A stretch of DNA of 64,000 nucleotides from positions 186,001-250,000 of the forward strand of contig NZ_WBIN01000012.1 in the NCBI RefSeq assembly GCF_009749385.1, in the 5' to 3' direction. The stretch is from Agromyces allii. Lineage in GTDB: Bacteria > Actinomycetota > Actinomycetes > Actinomycetales > Microbacteriaceae. Every line of letters begins with the position of its first letter. Positions within the stretch are counted from its first letter, which is position 1. The position numbers and the translations under genes are program-made. This document shows positions 16,005 through 24,926 of the stretch, in pieces. The notes under the pieces are model-generated. The model searched no databases, was not told the origin of the DNA, and saw nothing but the letters and a program-made list of their open reading frames with translations.

Positions 16005-17678
16005 TCAGTTCAGCCCTTCAGCCAGGGGGCCCAGCGTGAGCACGGGGAAGTAGGTGAGCGCGGTCACGATGACCGTCACCCCGATGAGGAGGCCGACGAA
16101 CTGCGGCCGGTGGGTGGGCAGGGTGCCGGCGGTCGCGGGAACCTTGTCCTGCGCGGCGAGCGAGCCGGCGAGGGCCAGCACGAGCACGATCGGGATGAAC
16201 CGGCCGAGCAGCATCGCCACGCCGAGCGCCGTGTTGAACCACGGCGTGTTCGCCGTGAGTCCGGCGAACGCCGAGCCGTTGTTGTTCGACGCGCTCGTGA
16301 AGGCGTAGAGCACCTCGCTCATGCCGTGGATGCCGGGGTTCCAGATCGAGGTCGACTCGACGTCCTCGCGGATGCCGGGGATCGCGAACGAGAGCGCGGT
16401 GCCCGCGAGCACGAGCGTCGGCGTGACGAGGATGTAGAGGCTCGCGAGCTTGATCTCGCGCGGCCCGATCTTCTTGCCGAGGTACTCGGGCGTGCGGCCG
16501 ACCAGGAGCCCCGCGATGAACACGGCGATGACCGCGAGCACGAGCATGCCGTAGAGGCCCGACCCGACGCCGCCCGGGGCGACCTCGCCGAGCATCATGT
16601 TCAGCATCGGCATCATGCCGCCGAGCGCCGTGAACGAGTCGTGCATCGCGTTGACCGCACCCGTCGACGTGAGGGTCGACGTGGTGCCGAACAGCGCGGA
16701 GCCGAAGCTGCCGAAGCGCGCCTCCTTGCCCTCCATCGCGCCGCCCGCGAGTTCGGGCGCCGTGCCGTTGCCGGCCGCCTCGAGGGCGCTCAGTGCGAAC
16801 AGCGAGACCACGAAGAGCGTCGCCATGACGGCGAGGATCGCGTAGCCCTGCTTGTTCGAACCGACCATCCTGCCGAAGGTGCGCGGCAGCGCGAAGGGGA
16901 TCGCGAGCATGAGCACGTTCTGGAAGAGGCTCGTCCAGGCGGTCGGGTTCTCGAACGGATGCGCGGAGTTGGCGTTGAAGAAGCCGCCGCCGTTCGTGCC
17001 GAGCAGCTTGATCACCTCCTGCGAGGCGACCGGGCCGCCCGGGATCGACTGCGTGTTGCCGGCGAGCGTCGTGATCTCGGTGAAGCCGGTGAAGTTCTGC
17101 ACGACGCCGCCGACGATGAGCACGATCGCGCCGACCACCGAGAGCCTCAGGAGCAGGCGGAACGAGCCGCGGAACAGGTCGACCCAGAAATTGCCGATCG
17201 TGCCCGACCCGCGGCGTGCGAAGCCGCGCACGAGCGTGATCGCCACGGCGATGCCGACGGCGGCCGACACGAAGTTCTGCACGGCGAGGCCGGCGAGCTG
17301 CACGGTGTAGCCCATGGTCAGCTCGGGCGAGTACGACTGCCAGTTCGTGTTCGCCACGAACGACGCCGCCGTGTTGAACGACAGGCCCTCGGGCACCGCG
17401 GGCAGGCCGAGCGAGTACGGCAGCACCGCCTGGGTGCGCTGCAGCACGTAGACGAACAGCACGCCGATGACCGAGAACGCGAGCACCCCGCGCAGGTACG
17501 CGGGCCACGACTGCTCTGCGCGCGGGTCGATGCCGATGAGCCGGTAGAGGCCGCGTTCGACCTTCCAGTCGCGGTCGCTCGTGTACAGGTTCGCCATGTA
17601 GTCGCCGAGGGGGCGGTAGATGAGCGCGAGGATCAGGGCGAGGGTGGCCGCCTGGAAGACGGCGAACATCGCATCCAT
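16005..17678 (-). CDS. kdpA: KdpA, potassium-binding and translocating subunit
   Basis: 557 residues with about ten membrane spans and four selectivity-filter repeats, for example [33 protein letters not shown] and [13 protein letters not shown]. Residue order is that of ordinary KdpA. ATG 17678 is chosen because its A is the last base of the kdpF stop (TGATG), so translation is coupled to kdpF; ATG 17669 in frame is an alternative. The frame is open further upstream to 18173, but that part reads over kdpF and the promoter region and is not coding. Confidence 0.96.
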   Translation of the reverse strand: MDAMFAVFQAATLALILALIYRPLGDYMANLYTSDRDWKVERGLYRLIGIDPRAEQSWPAYLRGVLAFSVIGVLFVYVLQRTQAVLPYSLGLPAVPEGLSFNTAASFVANTNWQSYSPELTMGYTVQLAGLAVQNFVSAAVGIAVAITLVRGFARRGSGTIGNFWVDLFRGSFRLLLRLSVVGAIVLIVGGVVQNFTGFTEITTLAGNTQSIPGGPVASQEVIKLLGTNGGGFFNANSAHPFENPTAWTSLFQNVLMLAIPFALPRTFGRMVGSNKQGYAILAVMATLFVVSLFALSALEAAGNGTAPELAGGAMEGKEARFGSFGSALFGTTSTLTSTGAVNAMHDSFTALGGMMPMLNMMLGEVAPGGVGSGLYGMLVLAVIAVFIAGLLVGRTPEYLGKKIGPREIKLASLYILVTPTLVLAGTALSFAIPGIREDVESTSIWNPGIHGMSEVLYAFTSASNNNGSAFAGLTANTPWFNTALGVAMLLGRFIPIVLVLALAGSLAAQDKVPATAGTLPTHRPQFVGLLIGVTVIVTALTYFPVLTLGPLAEGLN

Positions 17679-17767
17679 CAGAACCGCTCGGGTTTGACGA
17701 GGGCGTACACCAGGTACACCACAGCGGCGACACCCAACGCGGCAGCGAGGAGTTCGAAGAAGATCAC
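17678..17767 (-). CDS. kdpF: KdpF small membrane subunit
   Basis: 29 residues, a single hydrophobic helix ([21 protein letters not shown]) ending VKPERF. This matches KdpF, which stabilises the KdpABC complex. GTG 17767 overlaps the stop of the preceding 27-residue ORF (GTGA), and its own TGA shares a base with the kdpA ATG. So three small reading frames are chained stop-to-start at the head of the operon. It is short enough to be missed by standard gene finders. Confidence 0.85.
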   Translation of the reverse strand: MIFFELLAAALGVAAVVYLVYALVKPERF

Positions 17768-17847
17768 AGCTTCTCGACCCCCCTGGCGATGAGGCCGACG
17801 AGGACGAACACGGCGAGGATGCCGAGAATGTAGACGACGTCGAGCAC
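17764..17847 (-). CDS. 27-residue membrane peptide at the head of the kdp operon
   Basis: GTG 17847 is preceded by TTGGAG at about five bases. The peptide is one hydrophobic span, [18 protein letters not shown], followed by a charged tail R-G-V-E-K-L. It overlaps kdpF by the GTGA arrangement and is the first translated unit of the operon. It is not KdpF, which follows with its usual K-P-E-R-F tail. Similar tiny proteins upstream of kdpF may occur in other actinobacteria, but I do not know a name or function. It could be another complex subunit or a translational leader for kdpF-kdpA. Confidence 0.6.
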   Translation of the reverse strand: MLDVVYILGILAVFVLVGLIARGVEKL

Positions 17848-18175
17848 GAAGACTCCAAGTTCACGGATGCCGCGGGCCGCAGCGGCGGCGAGCGGGCAGC
17901 GGTTCGCTGCACCTGCGATGCAACACCTCGGTCGGGCGGGCGCGGCCGATCCTCACGGATCCCTAACGGGTCGGATGCGGCATCCGAACGGCTCGCATAC
18001 GCGTCGGAAGAACCGACCGAGCGCCGACCATGCGCCGACCACGCGCCGACCTCGCCACGGGAGGTCCACACCGATTTCCGGGAAGGTGTCGATTTCTCGG
18101 GGCCGATCTCGTCACCATGGTGTGACGAGCTTCGCCACGGCCCGGGAACGGGCACCGACGCAAGGAGTGACACCG
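17848..18175. promoter_or_regulatory. kdpp: Divergent control region of kdp and the YCII/sigma pair, with a candidate KdpE box
   Basis: 328 bp without a gene. On the minus strand, 17948-17967 reads GTTAGGGATCCGTGAGGATC, in which GGGATC and AGGATC are direct half-sites with a 10-bp period, as expected for an OmpR/KdpE-type dimer. It lies about 100 bp before the first kdp reading frame. On the plus strand CAAGGAG precedes the YCII gene at 18161-18167. No clear -35/-10 pair could be assigned for kdp. The KdpE assignment is inference from spacing and location. Confidence 0.35.
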
Positions 18176-18562
18176 ATGACGGACACGTACCTCTACCTCA
18201 TTCACGAGCCCGATTGGGACTCCGACGCGGTGCTCGAGGGCGGCGGCGCGGAGGACGACTCGCACGGAGCGAACTTCGCCGAGCACCGGGTCTTCCAGGA
18301 GGCCGTCGAGCGCCTCGGTGCGCGGATCGTCGGCGCGTCCGCATTGCAGAACGCGCGGCACGGCGGACGCGTCACCCCGGGCACCGGCGACCGGCTCGAG
18401 GCCGACGCGGTCTACTCCGACGGACCGTACCCCGACACCACCGAGGTCGTCTCGGGGTACTACGTCGTCGAGACCGATGACGAGTCGCTCGCCCGGCGCA
18501 TCGCCGCGCTCGTGCCCACCGCCGGCCACATCGAGTGGCGCAAGGTGTTCCCGATCTCATGA
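18176..18562 (+). CDS. YCII-related domain protein
   Basis: 128 residues. The fold order is that of YCII/YciI-like ferredoxin-fold proteins: [11 protein letters not shown], a helix [19 protein letters not shown], and [36 protein letters not shown]. In actinobacteria such proteins are habitually encoded directly upstream of ECF sigma factors with a long C-terminal extension, as here (24 bp gap). They may be small-molecule enzymes or sensors; the activity is not known. ATG 18176 follows CAAGGAG at a suitable distance. Confidence 0.85.
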   Translation: MTDTYLYLIHEPDWDSDAVLEGGGAEDDSHGANFAEHRVFQEAVERLGARIVGASALQNARHGGRVTPGTGDRLEADAVYSDGPYPDTTEVVSGYYVVETDDESLARRIAALVPTAGHIEWRKVFPIS

Positions 18563-18586
18563 CCGATCACGCGTGACCAGGCTCTC

Positions 18587-19918
18587 GTGACCGATCCGAT
18601 CGCCGACCTGGGCGAGGACTTCGTCGAAGCCTGGCCGCGGATCGTGCGCGCGCTGGCCGCCTTCACGGGCAGCCTCGACGACGCGCAGGAGTACGCGGCC
18701 GAGGCGATGGCGAGGGCCGTCGCCGAGGTCGGCGATCGGGCGGATGCCGGTGGCCGGCCGCTCGGCTCCCTCGCCGCATGGTGCACGGCCGTCGGCAAGC
18801 GGGCGTGGATCGACGACCGGCGTCGCGCGGGCGTCGAGCTGCGCCACGCCCAGCGCGAGGCGGGAGAGCTGCGCGGGGCGATCGCGGCCGAGGCGGCCGG
18901 TGCCGCGGGCGGGCGAGACGCGGCATCCGCCCTCGACCTGCCGCTCGGCGACGCGCTCGACGACCGGCTGGCGCTGCTGTTCGTGGCCTGCGACCCGGCG
19001 CTCACGGAGCAGGCGCGCCTCGTGCTCGCGCTGCGCGTGGTGTGCGGGCTCGACGTGCCGCGCATCGCGGCGCATCTCGGCATCCAGCCCACGGCCGCGG
19101 CGGCGCGCCTCACGCGGGCCAAGCACTCGCTCGCCAAGGCGCGCGGGCGCTTCCACGTGCCGGAGGCGCCCGAGCGGCGGGTGCGGCTGCCCGTCGTGCT
19201 CGCGAGCGTCGCCGGCATGTTCACGGTCGCGCACCGCGACGTGCTCGATCCGCGCGACCCGCTCGACGACCTCGGCCGCCAGGCGCTCTCGATCGCCGAC
19301 GCGCTCGTCGCCGAGTACCCCGACGACGCCGAGGTGCGCGGCCTCCGCGCGGTGATCAGGCTGGGCCTCGCGCGACGGCCGGGGCGCCTCGACGGCCACG
19401 GGGTCGCACTGCCGCTCGACGAGGTCGACCGCAGCCGCTGGGATCGCCGGCTCATCGAGGCCGGGCTCGACGACGCGGCGGCCGCCGCCGACCGGGGCGA
19501 CGGCCGCTTCGTGCTCGAGGCCGCCATCGCGGGCCTGCACACGACGGCGCCGAGCTTCGCCGAGACCGACTGGACCCGGGTCGTCGGGTTCTACCGCGCG
19601 CTCGAACGCGTCTGGGGCTCGCCGTCGGTGACGGCCGGGCGGCTCGCCGCCGAGCTGCATCGCAGCCTGCTCGCGCCGGAGTCGGGGGAGCGCACGGCCG
19701 CCCTGCGCAGGATCGCGGCCGAACTGCAGGAGCTCGCCGACGGCTCGGCGCCGTACGCGGCGCTCGACGCCAGCCTCGCGCTCGCCGACCTGGCCTGGCG
19801 CACCGGCCGACGAGAGCAGGCCGCCGCCGAGTACGCTCGGCTCGCCGAACTCGTGCCGACCGAGCCGGTGCGCCGCTTCTGCCTCGCGCGCGCCGGCACG
19901 GCCGAGCTCCGACCCTGA
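18587..19918 (+). CDS. ECF41/42-like RNA polymerase sigma factor with DUF6596 C-terminal region
   Basis: 443 residues, far longer than a bare sigma factor. Residues 1-190 hold sigma regions 2 and 4 (DLGEDFVEAWPRIVRALAAFTGSLDDAQEYAAEAMARA; region 4 helix CGLDVPRIAAHLGIQPTAAAARLTRAKHSLAKARG). The rest is a helical, TPR-like DUF6596 region (DRSRWDRRLIEAGLDDAAAAADRGDGRFVLEAAIAGLHTTAPSFAETDW). Such sigma factors pair with YCII genes, as here. Region 2 is less conserved than usual. GTG 18587 is the first start retaining region 2. No anti-sigma gene is adjacent, so the C-terminal domain probably provides control. Confidence 0.85.
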   Translation: MTDPIADLGEDFVEAWPRIVRALAAFTGSLDDAQEYAAEAMARAVAEVGDRADAGGRPLGSLAAWCTAVGKRAWIDDRRRAGVELRHAQREAGELRGAIAAEAAGAAGGRDAASALDLPLGDALDDRLALLFVACDPALTEQARLVLALRVVCGLDVPRIAAHLGIQPTAAAARLTRAKHSLAKARGRFHVPEAPERRVRLPVVLASVAGMFTVAHRDVLDPRDPLDDLGRQALSIADALVAEYPDDAEVRGLRAVIRLGLARRPGRLDGHGVALPLDEVDRSRWDRRLIEAGLDDAAAAADRGDGRFVLEAAIAGLHTTAPSFAETDWTRVVGFYRALERVWGSPSVTAGRLAAELHRSLLAPESGERTAALRRIAAELQELADGSAPYAALDASLALADLAWRTGRREQAAAEYARLAELVPTEPVRRFCLARAGTAELRP

Positions 19919-19958
19919 CCGGCGCCCGGGCGAGGCCGACCGGGCGGACGCCCGAGGC

Positions 19959-21110
19959 TCAGGCCGCGGCGACCCGCTCGAGCAGCACCATGACCTCGAA
20001 GTGCGGCGTCTGCGGGAACATGTCGAACACGCGCGCCCGCACGGGCCGCAGCGACGGCATCGCGGCGAGGTCCTTCGCGAGCGAGGTCGCGTTGCAGCTC
20101 GAGTACAGCACGTGACAGATCTCGGATGTCTCGAGCCACCCGCTGAGCTCCGCGCCGATGCCGCGCCGCGGCGGGTTCACGACGACGAGGTCGGGCACGT
20201 CGGCCTCCGGCGCGTCGAGCGCGAAGCGCGTGGCATCGCCGGCGGCGAACCGCACGCGGTGGAGTGCGGCATCCGTTCGGCTGAGCTCGGCGCTCGCGAC
20301 GGCCTCGACGCTCGTCTCGATGCCGGTGACGGCGGGGCCCGAGTCGGGGTCGTCGCTCGCGAGGTGCAGCGCGAAGCCTCCGACGCCCGAGTAGAGGTCC
20401 CAGGCCGAGGCGGGCGCGAGGTCGGTGATCCAGTCGCGCGCCTCGGCGTAGAGCGCCGCCGCGATGGCCGTGTTCGTCTGGAAGAAGCTCTGCGGCCGCA
20501 GGTGCATCGTCACGTCGTTCAGGCGCATCGAGAGGGTCTGCGCCTCGGTGAGCACGATCTCGTGCTCGCCCTCGAGCACCGCCTTGTGCTCGGGCAGCAC
20601 GTTGACGCTCACGACGCGCGTGTTCGGCAGGTCGGCGAGCAGGCTCGGCAGGTGCTTGCGGATGCGAGCGACGGGCTCGGTCGAGCGCAGCACGAACCGC
20701 ACCATGAGCTCGCCGTCGGGCGACTCGGTGACGATGAGGTGCTTCAGCTCGCCCGTGCGGCTCGGCACGTCGTAGGGCGTGATGCGCGCGAGCGTGATGA
20801 AGCGCGAGATCGGACCGAACGCGGCTCGGTGTCCGGGCGAGCAGATGCCGCACGCCTGCAGGTCGACCCCGTGGCCATCAGCGTCGAGGATGCCGATCGT
20901 GGGCGAGTCGACCGTGCCGCCGACCACCATCTTCGCCTTGTTGCGGTAGTCGCGCTCACCGCTCACGACGGGCGGATGCCACGTGCCGACGCCGAACGGC
21001 GCGAGCAGCTGCTCGGCCTTCGCCTGCTTCGCGTCGACCTGCGCCGGGTACGGCTCGCCCATGAGCGAGCACGAGAGGCATCGCCCGGCGTCGAAGTACG
21101 CGCAGTCCAC
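19959..21110 (-). CDS. rlmC: 23S rRNA (uracil-5-)-methyltransferase, RlmC-like
   Basis: 383 residues. The 4Fe-4S cysteines are C3, C11 and C14 (MDCAYFDAGRCLSC) plus one in QACGICSPGH. The AdoMet site is WDLYSGVGGFALHLA, and the catalytic region is VVNPPRRGIGAELSGWL and VLYSSCNATSLAKDL with the nucleophilic Cys. It lacks an N-terminal TRAM domain, as RlmC (m5U747) enzymes do, which separates it from RlmD. GTG 21110 has no ribosome site; it follows TAGCCT by six bases on the minus strand, so the mRNA is likely leaderless. Divergent from the next gene. Confidence 0.92.
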   Translation of the reverse strand: MDCAYFDAGRCLSCSLMGEPYPAQVDAKQAKAEQLLAPFGVGTWHPPVVSGERDYRNKAKMVVGGTVDSPTIGILDADGHGVDLQACGICSPGHRAAFGPISRFITLARITPYDVPSRTGELKHLIVTESPDGELMVRFVLRSTEPVARIRKHLPSLLADLPNTRVVSVNVLPEHKAVLEGEHEIVLTEAQTLSMRLNDVTMHLRPQSFFQTNTAIAAALYAEARDWITDLAPASAWDLYSGVGGFALHLASDDPDSGPAVTGIETSVEAVASAELSRTDAALHRVRFAAGDATRFALDAPEADVPDLVVVNPPRRGIGAELSGWLETSEICHVLYSSCNATSLAKDLAAMPSLRPVRARVFDMFPQTPHFEVMVLLERVAAA

Positions 21111-21178
21111 GGTGCAAGGCTACGCAGTTCCGGCTGGGCGTTCGCCTCCGGCATCCGCTCGCCGGTAGCGTTCTCGTC

Positions 21179-21574
21179 ATGAGCGCGTGGGAGACGATCG
21201 GGGCGATCGCCGAGGTCATCGGGTGGGTCGGACTCGCCGTCGGGCTCGTGTGCCTGCTGCTCGTGCTGCTCATCCGCATCGCCGACGGGCGCTGGCTGCC
21301 CACCGACGCGGTCATCGCCGACGAGCCCGACGGCAGCTTCGTGCGCTGGTTCGCCGAGGGGGAGTTCCACTCGCGGCGGCTCAGCGCCGACGAGCGGCAC
21401 CATGTCGCGAACCCGGCGGAGGAGCCTGCGTTCTACCGCGAGCGGGAGCCCAGGCACCTGCGGCTGCACGAACCGCCCACCGGTCGCCGCGTGCTGCGGC
21501 TGCTCGGGTTCGTGTTCCTCGCGCTCGCCGTGGTCGCCGGCACCGTCGGCGTCATCGCGATGCTCGTCGGCTGA
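21179..21574 (+). CDS. Two-helix membrane protein of unknown function
   Basis: 131 residues with membrane helices at about 7-33 (IAEVIGWVGLAVGLVCLLLVLLI) and 105-130 (LLGFVFLALAVVAGTVGVIAMLV), and a charged soluble loop between (DGSFVRWFAEGEFHSRRLSADERHH). Both ends lie on the same side of the membrane. Looks like an actinobacterial conserved hypothetical protein; no motif suggests an activity. ATG 21179 lies seven bases after TAGCGT, so a leaderless message is likely. Confidence 0.75.
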   Translation: MSAWETIGAIAEVIGWVGLAVGLVCLLLVLLIRIADGRWLPTDAVIADEPDGSFVRWFAEGEFHSRRLSADERHHVANPAEEPAFYREREPRHLRLHEPPTGRRVLRLLGFVFLALAVVAGTVGVIAMLVG

Positions 21575-21586
21575 GCTGCGAACATC

Positions 21587-21602
21587 GGATGCCGCGGCAT
21601 CC
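21587..21602. repeat. GGATGCCGCGGCATCC palindrome between convergent genes
   Basis: A perfect 16-bp palindrome lies between the stop of the membrane protein (21574) and the stop of trkA (21606). The same 16-mer occurs inside coding DNA at 5765-5780 and 63417-63432. It may act as a small bidirectional terminator here, but its recurrence in genes suggests a genome-wide word rather than a terminator. Confidence 0.6.
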
Positions 21603-21605
21603 GCC

Positions 21606-22274
21606 CTACTCGAGCGCGGCGAACTTCTCGATGTCGCCCTCGGTGCCCGACACGATGATGAGGTCGTGATTGGAGACCACCGTGTTCTCGGTGGCGTACG
21701 TGAACGGCTTGCCGGGGCTCTTCACGCCGACCACCGTCACGCGGTGCTTCGATCGCACGCCCGACTCGGTGAGGTTCTTGCCGCGGATCGGCTTGGGCGG
21801 GTACATCTTCACGAGCGCGAAGTCGTCGTCGAACTCGATGAAGTCGAGCATGCGGCCCGACACGAGGTGCGCCGTGCGCTCGCCGGCCTCGCGCTCGGGG
21901 TAGATCACGTGGTTCGCGCCGATGCGCTCGAGGATCTTGCCGTGCGAGGCCGAGATCGCCTTGGCCCAGATCTGCGGGATCTTCAGGTCGACGAGGTTCG
22001 CGGTGATGAGCACCGAGGCCTCGACCGAGGAGCCGACCGCGCACACCGCGATCGAGAAGTCCTGCGCACCGATCTGGCGCAGGGCGTCGATCGACTTGGC
22101 GTCGGCGACGACGGCGTGCGTGACCCGCTCCGACCACTTCTGCACGAGGATCTCGTCGGTGTCGACGGCGAGCACCTCGCGGCCGAGGCGATCGAGCTGC
22201 CCCGCGGTGGCGGCGCCGAACCGGCCGAGGCCGATGACGAGCACCGGGGCGTCGTGCTTGATGCGATCAACCAA
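21606..22274 (-). CDS. trkA: TrkA/KtrA family potassium channel regulator
   Basis: 222 residues: one RCK_N Rossmann domain (VLVIGLGRFGAATAGQLDRLGREVLAVDTDE) and one RCK_C domain (IEFDDDFALVKMYPPKPIRGKNL ... LIIVSGTEGDIEKF). This single-RCK form is nearer to KtrA/CeoB than to the duplicated E. coli TrkA. It gates the adjacent TrkH-type pore with nucleotide ligands. The start is TTG 22274 with GAGAGG upstream, overlapping the trkH stop by 8 nt, so the two subunits are translationally coupled. Confidence 0.92.
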   Translation of the reverse strand: MVDRIKHDAPVLVIGLGRFGAATAGQLDRLGREVLAVDTDEILVQKWSERVTHAVVADAKSIDALRQIGAQDFSIAVCAVGSSVEASVLITANLVDLKIPQIWAKAISASHGKILERIGANHVIYPEREAGERTAHLVSGRMLDFIEFDDDFALVKMYPPKPIRGKNLTESGVRSKHRVTVVGVKSPGKPFTYATENTVVSNHDLIIVSGTEGDIEKFAALE

Positions 22275-23712
22275 CGATGGGCCTCTCTTCCGGACGCTTG
22301 AACAACTGTCGTCGCTGGCTCGCTGCGAGGGCCGCGGCGAGAGTCACTGTACCAACGCGGCCCATGAACATCGTGGCCGCCATGACGTAGACGCCCTCGG
22401 GCGGGAGCTCTGCGGTGAGTCCCGTCGACAGCCCGCATGTCGCGAACGCCGAGATGACGTCGAACAGCACGTTCTCGAAGGGCGCCTTCGTGATCTGGAG
22501 GATGATGATCGACGAGACGGCCACGATCGTCGCACCCCAGAGCACGACGCTGACCGAGAGGCGCAGCATGTCGCGCGGTATGCGGCGGCCGAACGCCTCC
22601 ATCGAGGGGGCGCCTCGCGCCTCCGCGACCGCGGCGAGGAACAGCACGGCGAGGGTCGTGACCTTGATGCCGCCGGCCGTCGAGGCCGAACCGCCGCCGA
22701 TGAACATGAGCATGCTGCTCACGAGCTGGCTCGAGCCGTACAGGTCGTGCATGTTCACGGTCGCGAACCCGCCCGACCTCGTCATGGCCGACATGAAGAA
22801 CGACTGGAACACCGTCGCGCCCGCATCGAGCTGCCCGTAGGTGCGCGGGTTGCTGTGCTCGAGCAGCACGAACATGCCGGCGCCGAGCACGAACAGGATC
22901 ACCGTCGTCGTGATCGTGAGCTTCACGTGCAGGCTCCACTTGCGCGGCTGCCGCCAGGCGCGGGCCAAGGCGAAGATGACCGGGAAGCCGAGGCTGCCGA
23001 GGAACACCCCGATCATGAGGAGCGACTGCATCCAGTAGTCGTGCTCGAACGGCTGGAGTCCGCCGGGGTTCGGATTGAATCCCGTGTTCGTGAACGCCAT
23101 CGCCGAGTAGTAGAAGCTGTACCAGACCGAGTGGAACGCGTCGTAGCCCGCGGCGAACATGCTCGGGATCATCGCGATGGCGATCGTGCCCTCGATGACG
23201 AGCGCGCTGATCGCGACGGTCGCGAGCAGCCCGCCGACCTCGCCGAGCTTGACGGCCTGGCGTTCCGCGACCGGGCCGACGTGGATGCGCGAGGGGTTCG
23301 TGTCGCTCGCCGCCATGAGCTTCGAGCGCAGGCCGAGGCGACGCGAGATGACGAGGCCGAGGATCGATGCGAGCGTCAGTACGCCGATGCCGCCGATGTT
23401 GACGCCGATGAACACGAGAAGGTTGCCGAACGGCGACCAGTAGGACGCCATGTCGACGGTCGCGAGCCCGGTGACGCAGATCACCGACACGGCCGTGAAG
23501 AGGGCGTCGTGCAGCGGTGCGGAACTGCCCTCGCCGGCGCGCGCGATCGGCAGTGAGAAGAGCAGCGTGAAGATGAGGATCAGGCTCGCGAAGATCACGA
23601 TCGCGAACCGGGAGGGCGAGTGCTTGACGAACGCGTCGACGGCGTCGCGCAGTCGGCCGAGCCACGACCGCTGGTCGTATCGACCCCCGCGGCCCATCGG
23701 CTGAACGCGCAT
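22267..23712 (-). CDS. trkH: TrkH/KtrB family potassium uptake pore
   Basis: 481 residues, with an extended hydrophilic N terminus of about 35 residues, then four M1-P-M2 repeats. Selectivity-loop glycines are visible in AVSVICVTGLATVD, YSAMAFTNTGFNPNP, SAMTRSGGFATVN and ISAFATCGLSTGL. The size fits KtrB-like pores. It imports potassium driven by ion gradients, complementing the ATP-driven Kdp system 4 kb away. ATG 23712 is preceded by GAGGGGGG. Divergent from arsR by 73 bp. Confidence 0.93.
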   Translation of the reverse strand: MRVQPMGRGGRYDQRSWLGRLRDAVDAFVKHSPSRFAIVIFASLILIFTLLFSLPIARAGEGSSAPLHDALFTAVSVICVTGLATVDMASYWSPFGNLLVFIGVNIGGIGVLTLASILGLVISRRLGLRSKLMAASDTNPSRIHVGPVAERQAVKLGEVGGLLATVAISALVIEGTIAIAMIPSMFAAGYDAFHSVWYSFYYSAMAFTNTGFNPNPGGLQPFEHDYWMQSLLMIGVFLGSLGFPVIFALARAWRQPRKWSLHVKLTITTTVILFVLGAGMFVLLEHSNPRTYGQLDAGATVFQSFFMSAMTRSGGFATVNMHDLYGSSQLVSSMLMFIGGGSASTAGGIKVTTLAVLFLAAVAEARGAPSMEAFGRRIPRDMLRLSVSVVLWGATIVAVSSIIILQITKAPFENVLFDVISAFATCGLSTGLTAELPPEGVYVMAATMFMGRVGTVTLAAALAASQRRQLFKRPEERPIVG

Positions 23713-23785
23713 CGACCCCCCTCAGCACCATCGTCGCGACGCGTGTGTCATGGTACTCCCCGCCCGGAATGACTAGCCTTGCACC

Positions 23786-24226
23786 ATGGCGGACATCTTC
23801 GACGTGGTGGCGGACGCGACCCGACGCGACATCCTTGCGGTTCTCCTCGAGCGCGAGTCCGTCTCGCCCGAGTCGCACGGCGAGATCAGCGTGTCCGAGA
23901 TCGTCGCCTCGCTCGGCCTCAGCCAGCCGACCGTCTCCAAGCACCTCAAGGTGCTCCGCGAAGCCGGCCTCGTGAGCGTGCGCGAAGAGGGCCAGCACCG
24001 CTACTACCGGCTCGACCGCGGCCCGCTCGAGACCCTCGAGGACTGGCTGATCCCCTTCATGTCATCGGATGCCGCGGCCGACGCCGCGACCCTCGCAGTC
24101 GCCGCCGAGGTCGACGCCGAGAACCTGCGGGCCGAGCAGCGCGCGTTCGCCTCCGCGATCGGCAAGGCGTTCGCCGAGACCGCGCACCAGGTCAGCGCGG
24201 TCGTCGCGCCCATCAAGCGCAAGTAG
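23786..24226 (+). CDS. ArsR-family winged-helix regulator
   Basis: 146 residues. The winged helix is plain: VADATRRDILAVLLE, ISVSEIVASLGLSQPTVSKHLKVLREAGLVSVREEGQHRYYRLD. No metal-binding cysteines occur (no CxC), so this is not a metal sensor of the ArsR/SmtB kind. The C-terminal ~60 residues are helical and Ala-rich, ending VVAPIKRK. Targets are unknown; the divergent trkH gene is one candidate. ATG 23786 lies six bases after TAGCCT without a ribosome site, consistent with a leaderless mRNA. Confidence 0.9.
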   Translation: MADIFDVVADATRRDILAVLLERESVSPESHGEISVSEIVASLGLSQPTVSKHLKVLREAGLVSVREEGQHRYYRLDRGPLETLEDWLIPFMSSDAAADAATLAVAAEVDAENLRAEQRAFASAIGKAFAETAHQVSAVVAPIKRK

Positions 24227-24244
24227 CGCCGCCGGAGCCTCGCC

Positions 24245-24279
24245 GGTCGAGGAGGGCGCCCGGCGCCCGTCTCGAGACC
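24245..24279. repeat. GGTCGAGG...CTCGAGACC imperfect palindrome, likely bidirectional terminator
   Basis: GGTCGAGGAGGGCGCC pairs imperfectly with GGCGCCCGTCTCGAGACC. It lies 18 nt after arsR and 19 nt before the convergent acetyltransferase stop. It shares outer arms with the copies at 25101-25127 and 50973-51053 and so belongs to the same dispersed family. Confidence 0.5.
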
Positions 24280-24297
24280 AGCGCTCCTGCAGGTCGC

Positions 24298-24807
24298 TCA
24301 GCGCAGCCGCTTGATCATCTCGAGTTCGAGGCCGCCCGGCGCCAGCTCGTACTCGCGCGTGTGGCCGGTGAGGCTGAACCCGAGCTTCTCGTAGAACGCG
24401 ATCGCCCGGGGGTTCTGCTCGTGCACCTCGAGGCGCAGCACGTCGCCGTGCTCGAGCGCCCACTCCTCGACGGCTTCGAGCAGTCGCCGTGAGACCCCGC
24501 GCGCGTCGCCCCGGTAGGCCGGGCTGACGTACACGCCGACGAGCAGCGGGTCGGCCGCGGCATCCGGGATCCAGCCGCCCATGTGGCCCACCCAGCGGTC
24601 GCGGTCGATCGCGACGACGGAGGTCTGGCCCGGGGTCGTGCCGCGTGCGGCGCGCAGGCGCCAGACCGCCTCGGAGGCGTGCTGCGCATGCTCGAGCGTC
24701 TCGCCGAACGCGATGGGCGTGTCTTCGAGCATCTCGAGCCGGAGCTCGCGAACCTGCCGCCAGTCGTCTTCACGAGTGGTGCGGATGATGGGCTCGCGGC
24801 GGCGCAT
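24298..24807 (-). CDS. GNAT family N-acetyltransferase
   Basis: 169 residues. The acetyl-CoA-binding segment is LLVGVYVSPAYRGDARGVSRRLLEAVEEWAL, followed by LRLEVHEQNPRAIAFYEKLGFSLTG, the usual C-terminal GNAT signature. The N-terminal region REDDWRQVRELRLEMLEDTPIAFGE resembles RimI-like or antibiotic-modifying acetyltransferases of unknown substrate. ATG 24807 lies six bases after TAGCGT on the minus strand, so leaderless translation is likely. Confidence 0.9.
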   Translation of the reverse strand: MRRREPIIRTTREDDWRQVRELRLEMLEDTPIAFGETLEHAQHASEAVWRLRAARGTTPGQTSVVAIDRDRWVGHMGGWIPDAAADPLLVGVYVSPAYRGDARGVSRRLLEAVEEWALEHGDVLRLEVHEQNPRAIAFYEKLGFSLTGHTREYELAPGGLELEMIKRLR

Positions 24808-24926
24808 CCCTCGACGCTAACGCACCGTGATCAGGGGCGCGTCTCGAATCGGCTAGACTATCCCGAGGCTTTCTGCCTGCGGCTGCGACTCGCGCGGCCG
24901 ACTCGATCTTTTCTGTGAGGTTCTGA

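Noticed and set aside
18587..18800. Loss of sigma region 2 suggesting a pseudogene
   Set aside because: The frame is intact, region 4 is good, and divergent region 2 is usual in YCII-linked, DUF6596-bearing sigma factors.
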